Shown here: piece by piece, positions 1-5,749 of the stretch | Layout of the letters: the number at the start of each line of letters is the position of its first letter | Position numbering within the stretch: the stretch's first letter is position 1 | Source: Actinomycetes bacterium | GTDB taxonomy: Bacteria > Actinomycetota > Actinomycetes > Actinomycetales > Cellulomonadaceae | Direction of reading: 5' to 3' | DNA length: 6,092 bases | Assembly (NCBI GenBank): GCA_023390875.1 | Contig: JAEWCA010000474.1 | Coordinates: 1 to 6,092, forward strand | Notes under the pieces: generated by a model | What the model was told of the DNA's origin: nothing | The model's input: only the letters and a program-made list of their open reading frames with translations | The model's database searches: none | Made by a program: the position numbers and the translations under genes

Positions 1-518
1 TTAAAAACTACAGTTATGGTAACGACCGCTCCGAGCAGGGGGGCGAGCGTCACGGCGACGACCGCGGACCCGACGGCCAGCGCGGTCGCACCGGTCACGA
101 CGAGCGACTCGCCGCCCGCGGACCGGCCGGACGCGACCCACCCCGTCACGGCCACGGCGACGGCCGTCCCGGCGACCGTCCCGGACACCGACTCGACCAG
201 CCGCGGCCGTCCGTCGCGCCGCAGCAGCTCGTTGACGAAGGCCAGCACGATCGCGCCCGCGAGCACCACCGGCACCTCGCGCAGGTAGGGCTCCTCCGCG
301 ACGAGGTGGACCACCGCGACGGCACCGAGTCCGCCGAGCGCGACGACGACCGTGGAGCCGGGCCGGAACGGGAGGCCGGCGAGGCTGGGCCAGCCGATCG
401 CGAACAGGAGCGCGAGGAGGCCCGCGGCACCGGCGACGTAGATCCCCCCGAAGTACCCGGCGACGGCGACCAGGGCGGCGAGGGCGGCCGTGACGACCGC
501 ACGCGTAGCGAGCTGCAC
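1..518 (-). CDS. Multi-pass membrane protein, unnamed family (3' end cut by window)
   Basis: The minus strand is open from a GTG at 518 to the window edge: 172 complete codons and no stop. An in-frame TAG lies two codons upstream of the GTG, so this is the earliest possible start; no clear ribosome binding site precedes it. The protein is mostly hydrophobic, with likely membrane segments near residues 7-22, 25-42, 55-73, 82-99, 112-128 and 138-160 onward. Short charged loops separate them, the most polar being about 97-110 ([14 protein letters not shown]). I see no catalytic or binding motif and cannot name a function. It is divergent from glnR across 159 bases. In M. tuberculosis a membrane-associated or exported protein of unknown role also lies divergent to glnR (Rv0817c), but I cannot claim orthology. 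The last seven visible codons (positions 3-23) use ATA, ACT, GTA, GTT and TTT, unlike the rest of the gene, so the C-terminal end may be disturbed (see findings). Confidence 0.75.
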   Translation of the reverse strand, partial: MQLATRAVVTAALAALVAVAGYFGGIYVAGAAGLLALLFAIGWPSLAGLPFRPGSTVVVALGGLGAVAVVHLVAEEPYLREVPVVLAGAIVLAFVNELLRRDGRPRLVESVSGTVAGTAVAVAVTGWVASGRSAGGESLVVTGATALAVGSAVVAVTLAPLLGAVVTITVVF

Positions 519-555
519 GGGCCGCTACCGGAGCACGCGGGTCGGGGACGTGGGG

Positions 556-591
556 GTCTGCACGGCGACGATTGTCGCAGACGCGTCGCCG
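556..591. repeat. Overlapping inverted repeats in the divergent glnR upstream region
   Basis: Two inverted repeats interlock. GTCTGC (556-561) pairs with GCAGAC (577-582), and CGGCGACG (563-570) pairs with CGTCGCCG (584-591). A third, smaller pair GCGAC (565-569) / GTCGC (574-578) shares bases with both. If transcribed, the structures would exclude one another; if not, they could be operator half-sites between the divergent membrane gene and glnR. No known operator consensus was recognised, and GC-rich DNA yields such repeats by chance, so the role is open. Confidence 0.35.
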
Positions 592-641
592 GGCCCCGGT
601 CGAACCACGGTCGGTCGGCGCGGACCCCGCAGACCAGGCGG

Positions 642-647
642 TACCGT
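642..647 (+). promoter_or_regulatory. Possible -10 element for glnR
   Basis: TACCGT fits the TANNNT pattern of actinobacterial housekeeping -10 elements and would start transcription around 653-655, leaving a leader of about 24 bases before the GTG at 678. No convincing -35 lies at the expected distance. It is the best candidate in the interval but weak. Confidence 0.2.
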
Positions 648-664
648 GTCCACCACTTGCACGC

Positions 665-671
665 GGGGAGG
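665..671 (+). promoter_or_regulatory. Ribosome binding site of glnR
   Basis: GGGGAGG, a strong Shine-Dalgarno sequence, sits 6 bases before the GTG at 678. It fixes the glnR start at this GTG although the frame stays open much further upstream (to about 306). Confidence 0.85.
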
Positions 672-677
672 TACCAG

Positions 678-1406
678 GTGGCGGATCTGCTGCTGCTCAC
701 TCCAGCGTCCGGGGGCTCGGCCCAGGTGCTCCCGGCTCTCGGACTGCTCTCCCACCGCGTCCGGGTGCTCCCTGTCGAGCCGTCGGCGCTCGTCGACGCC
801 CCGGACGCGGACATCGTCGTGCTCGACGCGCGCCGCGACCTCGTGACGGCCCGCACCACGTGCCGCCTGCTGCGGGCGACCGGCCTGACGGTCCCGCTCG
901 TGCTCGTCCTCACCGAGGGCGGGCTCACCGTGGTGACCGCCGAGTGGGGCGCCGACGACATCGTCCTGGAGTCCGCGGGGCCGGCCGAGGTCGAGACCCG
1001 GTTCCGGCTCGTCATGGAGCGCGCGGCCACCACGAGCTTCGACGACGCGCCGCAGGAGATCTCGTCGGGCGAGCTCACGATCGACGCGGGCGGCTACACC
1101 GCTCGCCTGCGCGGGCGCCCGCTCGACCTCACGTACAAGGAGTTCGAGCTCCTCAAGTACCTCGTGCAGCACCCGGGTCGCGTGTTCACGCGCGCCCAGC
1201 TGCTGCAGGAGGTGTGGGGCTACGACTACTACGGGGGCACCCGCACGGTCGACGTCCACGTGCGACGGCTGCGGGCCAAGCTCGGCCCCGAGCACGAGCA
1301 GCTCATCGGCACGGTCCGCAACGTCGGCTACCGCTTCGACCCCCCGAAGGACCGCCGCGGCGCGGTCGACGACCGGCCGGGTCTCGCCGAGTCGCTCGAC
1401 GCCTGA
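678..1406 (+). CDS. glnR: GlnR, OmpR-type orphan response regulator of nitrogen metabolism
   Basis: A 242-residue transcription factor. Residues 1-115 form an atypical receiver domain: it begins (V/M)[10 protein letters not shown], so the usual acidic pair near residues 8-9 is absent, and the usual lysine after the DD at 93-94 is replaced (DDIVLES). The phosphoacceptor-position aspartate is kept at D50 (VVLDAR). Residues about 130-220 form a winged helix with the blocks [12 protein letters not shown] (151-162), [13 protein letters not shown] (170-182) and the recognition helix [14 protein letters not shown] (189-202). These blocks and the receiver features are those of actinomycete GlnR, known to act as a phosphorylation-independent dimer that controls glnA, amtB, nir and other nitrogen genes. 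About 22 residues follow the winged helix and look disordered. The GTG start is supported by a strong binding site 6 bases upstream. nhaA follows 2 bases after the stop. No clear GlnR box was seen in its own upstream region, so autoregulation is not supported. Confidence 0.93.
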   Translation: MADLLLLTPASGGSAQVLPALGLLSHRVRVLPVEPSALVDAPDADIVVLDARRDLVTARTTCRLLRATGLTVPLVLVLTEGGLTVVTAEWGADDIVLESAGPAEVETRFRLVMERAATTSFDDAPQEISSGELTIDAGGYTARLRGRPLDLTYKEFELLKYLVQHPGRVFTRAQLLQEVWGYDYYGGTRTVDVHVRRLRAKLGPEHEQLIGTVRNVGYRFDPPKDRRGAVDDRPGLAESLDA

Positions 1407-1408
1407 CC

Positions 1409-2680
1409 GTGCGCCGTCCCGCGGAACGCCTCTTCGGCGCGCTCACGCCCGGGGGCGAGCGCAACCTCGCCGACACGCTCCGCGAGGAGCGGACCGGGGG
1501 CGTGCTGCTGCTGGTCGGCACGGTCGTCGCGCTCGTGTGGGCGAACGCGTGGCCGGCGTCCTACGAGAGCGTCTCCCAGACGGTCGTGGGACCGGTCGCG
1601 CTGCACCTCGACCTCTCGATCGCCTCGTGGGCGACGGACGGCCTGCTCGCCGTGTTCTTCTTCGTCGTCGGGCTCGAGCTCAAGCGCGAGATCGTCGCCG
1701 GCGAGCTGCGCGACCCGCGCCGGGCCGTCGTGCCGATCGTCGCGGCGGTCGGCGGCATGCTCGTGCCGGCGGCGCTGTACGTCGCGGTCAACGTGCGGGC
1801 CGAGGGCGGCGACCTGGCGGGCTGGGCGGTGCCGACCGCGACGGACATCGCGTTCGCCGTGTCGGTGCTCGCGATCGTCGGGCGGAGCCTGCCCAACGCG
1901 TTGCGCGCGTTCCTGCTCACGCTCGCGGTGGTCGACGACCTGCTCGCGATCATCGTGATCGGCGTGTTCTACACCGAGCACGTCGCGTTCGGGCCGCTCG
2001 TCGCGTCGCTCGGGACGGTGGCCGTGTTCGCGCTCGTCGTGCGCCGCGGCTGGACGTCCGGCTGGCTGCTGCTCCCCCTCGGTCTGCTCGCGTGGGGGCT
2101 GCTGCACGCGTCCGGCGTGCACGCGACGATCGCGGGCGTGCTGCTCGGCCTCACCGCACCCGCGACCGTCGCGGCGACCCAGCGGGCGCAGCGCCTGCCG
2201 GACCCGCCCGAGGAGTCGCTCGCGGAGCGGTGGGAGCACCGGTGGCGCCCCTGGTCCGCGGGGTTCGCGGTCCCCGTGTTCGCGGTGTTCGCCGCGGGCG
2301 TCACGTTCGACTCGGGCGTGCTCGCCGACACCGTCGCGGACCCGGTCGCCCAGGGTGTCGCGCTCGGCCTCCTGGTCGGCAAGCCGCTCGGCATCCTCGC
2401 CACCACGTGGCTCGTCGCCCGGTTCACGCGTGCCGCGCTCGCCCCCGGGCTCGGCTGGGGCGACGTGCTGGCCGTCGGGCTCGTCGCGGGCATCGGGTTC
2501 ACGGTGTCGTTGCTGGTCGGCGAGCTCGCGTTCGGCGAGGGCAGCGCGCACGACGAGCACGTCGTCGTCGCCGTCCTCGCGGCGTCGCTCGTCGCCGCGC
2601 TCCTGGGCGGTGCGGCCCTGTGGCGACGCGACCGGCACCATGCGCGTGACGTCGGGCTGGGAGCCGGACCGGTCCGGTAA
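1409..2680 (+). CDS. nhaA: NhaA Na+/H+ antiporter
   Basis: A 423-residue inner-membrane antiporter that exchanges cytoplasmic Na+ or Li+ for external protons, important for salt and alkaline pH tolerance. Family landmarks are all visible: FFFVVGLELKRE (83-94), the unwound-helix motif ATDIAFA (D146), the ion-binding aspartate pair VVDDL (D176, D177), the SGVHATIAGV block (H238, in the position of the E. coli pH-response histidine H225) and GKPLG (K325, corresponding to E. coli K300). About a dozen hydrophobic segments run from residue 31 to 413, with a charged cytoplasmic loop near 256-280. The GTG at 1409 gives a normal length and lies 2 bases after the glnR stop, with no good binding site of its own, so translation is probably coupled to glnR. 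The frame is open further upstream, but that stretch is only the shadow of glnR. The hydrolase begins 10 bases downstream. Confidence 0.95.
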   Translation: MRRPAERLFGALTPGGERNLADTLREERTGGVLLLVGTVVALVWANAWPASYESVSQTVVGPVALHLDLSIASWATDGLLAVFFFVVGLELKREIVAGELRDPRRAVVPIVAAVGGMLVPAALYVAVNVRAEGGDLAGWAVPTATDIAFAVSVLAIVGRSLPNALRAFLLTLAVVDDLLAIIVIGVFYTEHVAFGPLVASLGTVAVFALVVRRGWTSGWLLLPLGLLAWGLLHASGVHATIAGVLLGLTAPATVAATQRAQRLPDPPEESLAERWEHRWRPWSAGFAVPVFAVFAAGVTFDSGVLADTVADPVAQGVALGLLVGKPLGILATTWLVARFTRAALAPGLGWGDVLAVGLVAGIGFTVSLLVGELAFGEGSAHDEHVVVAVLAASLVAALLGGAALWRRDRHHARDVGLGAGPVR

Positions 2681-2690
2681 GTTCGCCTCG

Positions 2691-3623
2691 ATGACGACCG
2701 TCGACTCCGCCACGCTCCTGATCGACGGCCCGTGGCAGCACCGGTTCGTGGCCGCGAACGGCGCGCGCTTCCACGTCGCCGTGTGCGGACCCGACGACCG
2801 CGACGCGCCCCTCGTCGTCCTGCTGCACGGCGTCCCGCAGTTCTGGTGGGCGTGGCGCCACCAGCTCCCCGCGCTCGCCGAGGCCGGGTACCGGGTCGCC
2901 GCGATGGACGTGCGCGGCACCGGAGGCTCCGACAAGCCGCCGCAGGGGTACGACGTGCCGACGCTCGCGACGGACGTCGCGGGTGTCGTGCGGTCGCTCG
3001 GCGCGTCCGAGGCCGTCGTCGTCGGCAACGGCACGGGCGGCGAGGTCGCCTGGGCGCTCGCCGCGCTGCACCCCGAGGTCACGCGGGCCGTCGCCGCGCT
3101 CGGTGCGCCCCACCCTCTCGACACGCAGTGGCGCCCGCGGGCCGCGATCCGGCCCGGTGCGATGCGCCGGCTCGCGTTCGTGCAGCTCCCCTCGTTCCCC
3201 GAGCGGGCCCTCACGCGCGGCGACCTGGTCGTCCAGCTCCTCACCGAGTGGGGCGGCACGCCCGGCTGGCTCGACGCGGAGGCCGAGCGGACGTACCGCG
3301 ACGCGATCCGGGTGCCGTTCGCGGCGCACAGCCAGATGGAGCAGCTGCGCTGGCTCGTCCGGTCGATGCCCCGGCTCGACGGCCGCCGGTACCGCTCGGC
3401 GCTCGAGTCCACCCGGCCGCTGCCCGTGCTGCAGGTGCACGGTGCGAAGGACGGCCTGCGCCCGGCCCCGTACGCCGCGCTGTCGTCCGGCACGGCCGCG
3501 CTGCTCGGACCGGACTACCGGTACGAGCTCGTCGCGTCGGCCGGGCACTACCTGCCCGACGAGGTGCCCGAGCAGGTCACCGACCTGCTCCTCGACTGGC
3601 TCGGCGAGACCGTCCCCGCCTAG
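2691..3623 (+). CDS. Alpha/beta hydrolase, EphE/epoxide-hydrolase-like, nucleophile replaced by Gly
   Basis: A 310-residue soluble alpha/beta-fold protein. The oxyanion-loop motif HGVPQFWWAW (from H46) and DVRGTGGSDKPPQGYD are typical of the epoxide hydrolase / haloalkane dehalogenase branch. The nucleophile elbow, normally G-x-D/S-x-G-G, reads GNGTGG, with glycine at residue 114 (codon GGC, 3030-3032) in the catalytic position. The other two triad members look present: D254 (VHGAKDG) and H286 (SAGHYLPDE). A cap region spans about residues 145-235. Overall it resembles M. tuberculosis EphE (Rv3670), which sits in the same nth-crp neighbourhood, so orthology is likely. The loss of the nucleophile makes classical hydrolase chemistry doubtful; a binding role or a different mechanism is possible. 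ATG 2691 was chosen because it leaves nhaA intact and matches family N-termini; an in-frame ATG at 2640 would overlap nhaA by 41 bases. It is probably the third gene of the glnR-nhaA operon. Confidence 0.88.
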   Translation: MTTVDSATLLIDGPWQHRFVAANGARFHVAVCGPDDRDAPLVVLLHGVPQFWWAWRHQLPALAEAGYRVAAMDVRGTGGSDKPPQGYDVPTLATDVAGVVRSLGASEAVVVGNGTGGEVAWALAALHPEVTRAVAALGAPHPLDTQWRPRAAIRPGAMRRLAFVQLPSFPERALTRGDLVVQLLTEWGGTPGWLDAEAERTYRDAIRVPFAAHSQMEQLRWLVRSMPRLDGRRYRSALESTRPLPVLQVHGAKDGLRPAPYAALSSGTAALLGPDYRYELVASAGHYLPDEVPEQVTDLLLDWLGETVPA

Positions 3624-3632
3624 CTCGAGCGC

Positions 3633-4334
3633 CTAGTCCTTCACCATCGCCGCGGCCTTCACCGGGTCCACCTCGCCGATCCCGTACGACGGGCACATCG
3701 CCGCCACCGGGCACGCGCCGCACGCCGGCTTGCGCGCGAAGCACGTGCGCCGCCCGTGGAAGATCAGCCGGTGGCAGGCCATCGTCCAGTCCTTCTTGGG
3801 CAGCAGCTCGCCGAGCTCGCGCTCCACGACCAGCGGGTCGTCGCTCTCCGTGTACCCCAGCCGCTTGGACAGGCGCAGCACGTGCGTGTCCGTGGTGATA
3901 CCCGGGATCCCGAACGCGTTGCCGAGCACCACGTTCGCCGTCTTGCGGCCGACGCCTGGCAGCGTGACGAGGTCCTTCAGGCGGCCCGGCACCTCGCCGC
4001 CGAACCGGTCGACGATCGCCTGCGACAACCCCGTGACCGCCTTGGCCTTCGCCCGGAAGAACCCGGTGGGCCGCAGGATCTCCTCGAGCTCGTCCGGGTT
4101 CGCCGCCGCGAGCGCCTGCGGGTCGGGATAGCGGGCGAACAACGTGGGCGTGGTCAGGTTGACGCGCACGTCCGTGGTCTGCGCCGACAGCACCGTCGCG
4201 ACCAGCAGCTCGAACGGCGACGTGAAGTCGAGCTCGCAGTGCGCGTCCGGGTAGCGGACCGTCAGCGCCCGGTCGATGCGCCTCGCCCGACGCGTCCGGG
4301 CCAGGGCGGACTCCTGCACGGGGGTCGTCGTCAC
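3633..4334 (-). CDS. nth: Endonuclease III (DNA glycosylase/AP lyase)
   Basis: A 233-residue base-excision repair enzyme that removes oxidised pyrimidines and cleaves the resulting abasic site. The helix-hairpin-helix [12 protein letters not shown] (125-136) contains the catalytic lysine K131. The catalytic aspartate is D149 ([14 protein letters not shown]). The four [4Fe-4S] cysteines are C198, C205, C208 and C214, with the canonical C-x6-C-x2-C-x5-C spacing. Length and motifs are complete, so the enzyme should be active. The start is GTG at 4334-4332. An in-frame TAG three codons upstream excludes an earlier start, and there is no recognisable Shine-Dalgarno sequence. It converges on the hydrolase with 9 bases between stop codons and diverges from the RsiG-like gene. 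Linkage to crp is conserved in actinobacteria (M. tuberculosis Rv3674c / Rv3676). Confidence 0.96.
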   Translation of the reverse strand: MTTTPVQESALARTRRARRIDRALTVRYPDAHCELDFTSPFELLVATVLSAQTTDVRVNLTTPTLFARYPDPQALAAANPDELEEILRPTGFFRAKAKAVTGLSQAIVDRFGGEVPGRLKDLVTLPGVGRKTANVVLGNAFGIPGITTDTHVLRLSKRLGYTESDDPLVVERELGELLPKKDWTMACHRLIFHGRRTCFARKPACGACPVAAMCPSYGIGEVDPVKAAAMVKD

Positions 4335-4340
4335 ACGGGG

Positions 4341-4346
4341 AGCCTA
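4341..4346 (-). promoter_or_regulatory. nth: Possible -10 element for a leaderless nth transcript
   Basis: On the minus strand TAGGCT (4346 to 4341) fits the TANNNT -10 pattern and ends 6 bases before the nth GTG, which would place the transcription start at or next to the start codon. Together with the missing Shine-Dalgarno sequence this suggests leaderless translation, common in actinobacteria. No -35 at standard spacing was found. Confidence 0.3.
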
Positions 4347-4384
4347 GGACGGACCCCTGACATGCGCGTTCACACCGGAGTGCG

Positions 4385-4424
4385 GTGACACGTGCCCGGT
4401 TGCTCCCGACGGGGGACGTGTCGC
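4385..4424. repeat. Inverted repeat GTGACACGT / ACGTGTCGC in the nth-rsiG-like divergent region
   Basis: GACACGT (4387-4393) is perfectly mirrored by ACGTGTC (4416-4422). One further G.T pair and one G-C pair extend the arms to nine (4385-4393 with 4416-4424), and CCC/GGG lies inside them after a one-base bulge. It lies between the nth start and the candidate FliA-type promoter at 4433. It could be a two-site operator for a dimeric regulator or a hairpin; no specific protein is suggested by the sequence. Confidence 0.4.
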
Positions 4425-4432
4425 GCGGAACG

Positions 4433-4461
4433 CTCAAGTCGGGCCACCCGCGCACCGAGAA
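4433..4461 (+). promoter_or_regulatory. Candidate FliA/WhiG-type sigma promoter of the RsiG-like gene
   Basis: CTCA (4433-4436, in the context CTCAAGTC), 17 bases, then ACCGAGAA (4454-4461). This resembles the motility-sigma promoter form known from motile actinobacteria (CTCA, 15-17 bases, GCCGAA) and the WhiG form (TAAA, about 15 bases, GCCGATAA); the -10 block matches the latter at 6 of 8 bases. Transcription would start near 4467-4470, just ahead of the ribosome binding site at 4479. The match is by eye, not by a scored matrix. Confidence 0.5.
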
Positions 4462-4478
4462 CGTGGAGGACGCTCCCC

Positions 4479-4486
4479 GAGGAGGA
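4479..4486 (+). promoter_or_regulatory. Ribosome binding site of the RsiG-like gene
   Basis: GAGGAGGA, 8 bases before the ATG at 4495, is a strong Shine-Dalgarno sequence and fixes the start of a small gene that could otherwise be doubted. Confidence 0.85.
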
Positions 4487-4494
4487 CCCACCCC

Positions 4495-4911
4495 ATGACG
4501 CCACCCGTCGAACAACGGGTTCGTGACCTGCGCCTCGACCGCCGTGCGCTGCGCGTCGAGCACGCCCGGGTCTCCTGGTGGCGCCGCATCGTCCGCGCCC
4601 GGCTCGACCTCGCCGTCGCCCGCGCCGCCGGACCCGACGTCCTCGGCGAGGGCGTCGCGTTCCAGCTCCCGCTCGAGGTCGGCGTCACCGTGCCCCGCCC
4701 GGCGGAGCTCGCGGCCGTGCTCGGGGCCGACCAGGCCGGCGGCGACATCGCCCAGCTCGACGAGCTCCGGTCGCTCGACGCCAAGCTCGCCAGCTACCAG
4801 GCGGGCGTCGAGGCGGCCCTCCAGCGCGCCACCGAGCGGCTCATCGCGAACCTCGCGGACGACCCCGCGACCGCCTCGCAGCTGCTGCACCGACCCCTCG
4901 GGCGCGGCTAG
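4495..4911 (+). CDS. RsiG-like helical protein, candidate anti-sigma factor (WhiG/FliA)
   Basis: A 138-residue soluble protein with two predicted helical stretches (about 5-45 and 84-122) joined by a less regular segment (46-83); no cysteines, signal peptide or membrane segment. The first helix (LRLDRRALRVEHARVSWWRR, 12-31) resembles helix 1 of Streptomyces RsiG, the anti-sigma factor that holds the WhiG sigma factor with the help of cyclic di-GMP. RsiG helices carry E-x3-S-x2-R-x3-Q-x3-D. Here the first copy reads H23, S27, R30, R34, D38: three of five positions kept, with E22 next to the changed one. The second copy is barely recognisable (D95, A99, Q102, E106, Q110). RsiG is about 200 residues, so this is a short form. 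The gene has a strong ribosome binding site and a candidate FliA/WhiG-type promoter, which fits control of the motility sigma factor. The family link rests on remembered motifs; an unrelated coiled-coil protein is the alternative. That it is a real gene is nearly certain. Confidence 0.55.
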   Translation: MTPPVEQRVRDLRLDRRALRVEHARVSWWRRIVRARLDLAVARAAGPDVLGEGVAFQLPLEVGVTVPRPAELAAVLGADQAGGDIAQLDELRSLDAKLASYQAGVEAALQRATERLIANLADDPATASQLLHRPLGRG

Positions 4912-4921
4912 GCCGCAGGTC

Positions 4922-4939
4922 CTGCCCTGCATGGGGCAG
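4922..4939 (+). other. Short hairpin in the 141-base gap before crp
   Basis: CTGCCC (4922-4927) and GGGCAG (4934-4939) form a 6-bp stem with a 6-base loop, starting 10 bases after the RsiG-like stop codon. No T-run follows, so it is a weak terminator candidate at best. The rest of the gap (4940-5052) shows no convincing promoter and no TGTGA-N6-TCACA site for Crp autoregulation. Confidence 0.3.
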
Positions 4940-5034
4940 ACTTGTGGAGGCTCCGGTCGCTGCTCGCGGCCGCCCGTGCTCGATGCCGTCACCGCCCGTC
5001 GTGGGCGAGACGGCCGGCTGGCCGCACAGCGGCC

Positions 5035-5041
5035 GGGAAGG
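5035..5041 (+). promoter_or_regulatory. crp: Ribosome binding site of crp
   Basis: GGGAAGG lies 11 bases before the GTG at 5053. A second in-frame GTG at 5041 overlaps this sequence and so cannot use it, which supports 5053 as the start. Confidence 0.55.
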
Positions 5042-5052
5042 TGTGTGCCGCG

Positions 5053-5730
5053 GTGGAGGACGACATCGTGCTGACGGCCCCGTTGTTCGCAGGGCTCGAC
5101 CCGGAGGCCTCGTCGGCGCTCGTCGACAGCATGAAGCCGATCGAGGCGGTCCGCGGCGACACGCTCTTCCACGAGGGCGACCCCGGCGACCGGCTCTACG
5201 TGGTCCGTGAGGGCAAGATCAAGCTCGGCCGTCGCTCCAACGACGGGCGCGAGAACCTGCTCGCCGTGCTCGGTCCCGGCGAGATGTTCGGCGAGCTGTC
5301 GCTGTTCGACCCAGGCCCGCGCACCGCGACGGCGACCGTCGTCGCCGACGCCGTCGTGCTCGAGCTCGGGCACACGGAGCTCGTCCGCTGGCTGCACGAC
5401 AAGCCGTCGGTCGCGCAGCAGCTCCTGCAGGCGCTCGCCCGCCGGCTGCGCCGCACCAACGAGGCGCTCGCCGACCTCGTGTTCTCCGACGTGCCCGGTC
5501 GTGTCGCCAAGGCGCTGCTCGACCTGTCGACGCGGTTCGGCGAGCCCGTCGACGAGGGCGTCCGCGTCGCGCACGACCTCACGCAGGAGGAGCTCGCGCA
5601 GCTCGTCGGCGCGTCCCGCGAGACCGTCAACAAGGCGCTCGCCGACTTCGCCGCCCGCGGGTGGGTGCGGCGCGAGGGGCGTGCCGTCGTGCTGCTGGAC
5701 GTCGACCGGCTGGAGCGCCGGGCGCGCTGA
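5053..5730 (+). CDS. crp: Crp, cAMP receptor-type transcription regulator
   Basis: A 225-residue cytoplasmic regulator, one residue longer than M. tuberculosis Crp (Rv3676, 224 residues) and alike along its whole length. The N-terminal cyclic-nucleotide domain has GDPGDRLYVV (42-51) and the phosphate-binding cassette FGELSLFDPGPRTATA (79-94), with E81, R90 and T91 at cAMP-contact positions; T135 and N136 in the long dimer helix complete the pocket. The C-terminal helix-turn-helix is LTQEELAQLVGASRETVNKALADF (176-199), with R189, E190 and K194 as the expected DNA contacts (recognising TGTGA-type half-sites). Everything needed for cAMP binding and DNA binding is present. The GTG at 5053 aligns with the M. 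tuberculosis start (VEDDI against MDEIL). It follows the RsiG-like gene on the same strand after 141 bases, long enough for its own promoter, though none was identified. A strong hairpin lies downstream. Confidence 0.95.
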   Translation: MEDDIVLTAPLFAGLDPEASSALVDSMKPIEAVRGDTLFHEGDPGDRLYVVREGKIKLGRRSNDGRENLLAVLGPGEMFGELSLFDPGPRTATATVVADAVVLELGHTELVRWLHDKPSVAQQLLQALARRLRRTNEALADLVFSDVPGRVAKALLDLSTRFGEPVDEGVRVAHDLTQEELAQLVGASRETVNKALADFAARGWVRREGRAVVLLDVDRLERRAR

Positions 5731-5739
5731 CGCACCACG

Positions 5740-5749
5740 GTCACGTGAC
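5740..5749. repeat. Perfect 10-bp palindrome GTCACGTGAC
   Basis: A perfect palindrome starts 10 bases after the crp stop and overlaps the first arm of the terminator-like hairpin by three bases (5747-5749). It could be a protein-binding site or chance; no regulator is indicated. Confidence 0.3.

Noticed and set aside
19..35. GTAAC motif near the left edge as part of a GlnR box.
   Set aside because: The paired GAAAC-type half-site is absent and the location is inside a coding frame.
16..288. Plus-strand frame of 90 codons beginning with ATG in the AT-rich edge.
   Set aside because: It is composed almost wholly of Thr/Ala/Ser/Pro and is the antisense shadow of the membrane protein.
572..1408. 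The nhaA reading frame stays open some 280 codons upstream of 1409.
   Set aside because: This stretch lies over glnR in another frame, is rich in Arg, Pro and Ala with no family features, and NhaA has its normal length from 1409.
2640..2690. Alternative ATG at 2640 for the hydrolase.
   Set aside because: It would overlap nhaA by 41 bases and add a tail without family similarity; neither start has a strong binding site, so 2691 is preferred but not certain.
1328..3548. Very long antisense open frames opposite nhaA and the hydrolase, including one of over 700 codons.
   Set aside because: They are low-complexity Arg/Glu/Asp-rich mirror translations typical of GC-rich DNA, with no motifs; the plus-strand genes are complete and well supported.
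4370..4388. TCAC-N11-GTGA upstream of nth as a possible Crp site.
   Set aside because: Crp sites have the opposite orientation and spacing (TGTGA-N6-TCACA). No acceptable Crp site was found near crp or nth.
3577..5574. Long minus-strand frame running across nth, the RsiG-like gene and crp.
   Set aside because: It overlaps three recognisable genes in other frames or strands and has no coherent domain.
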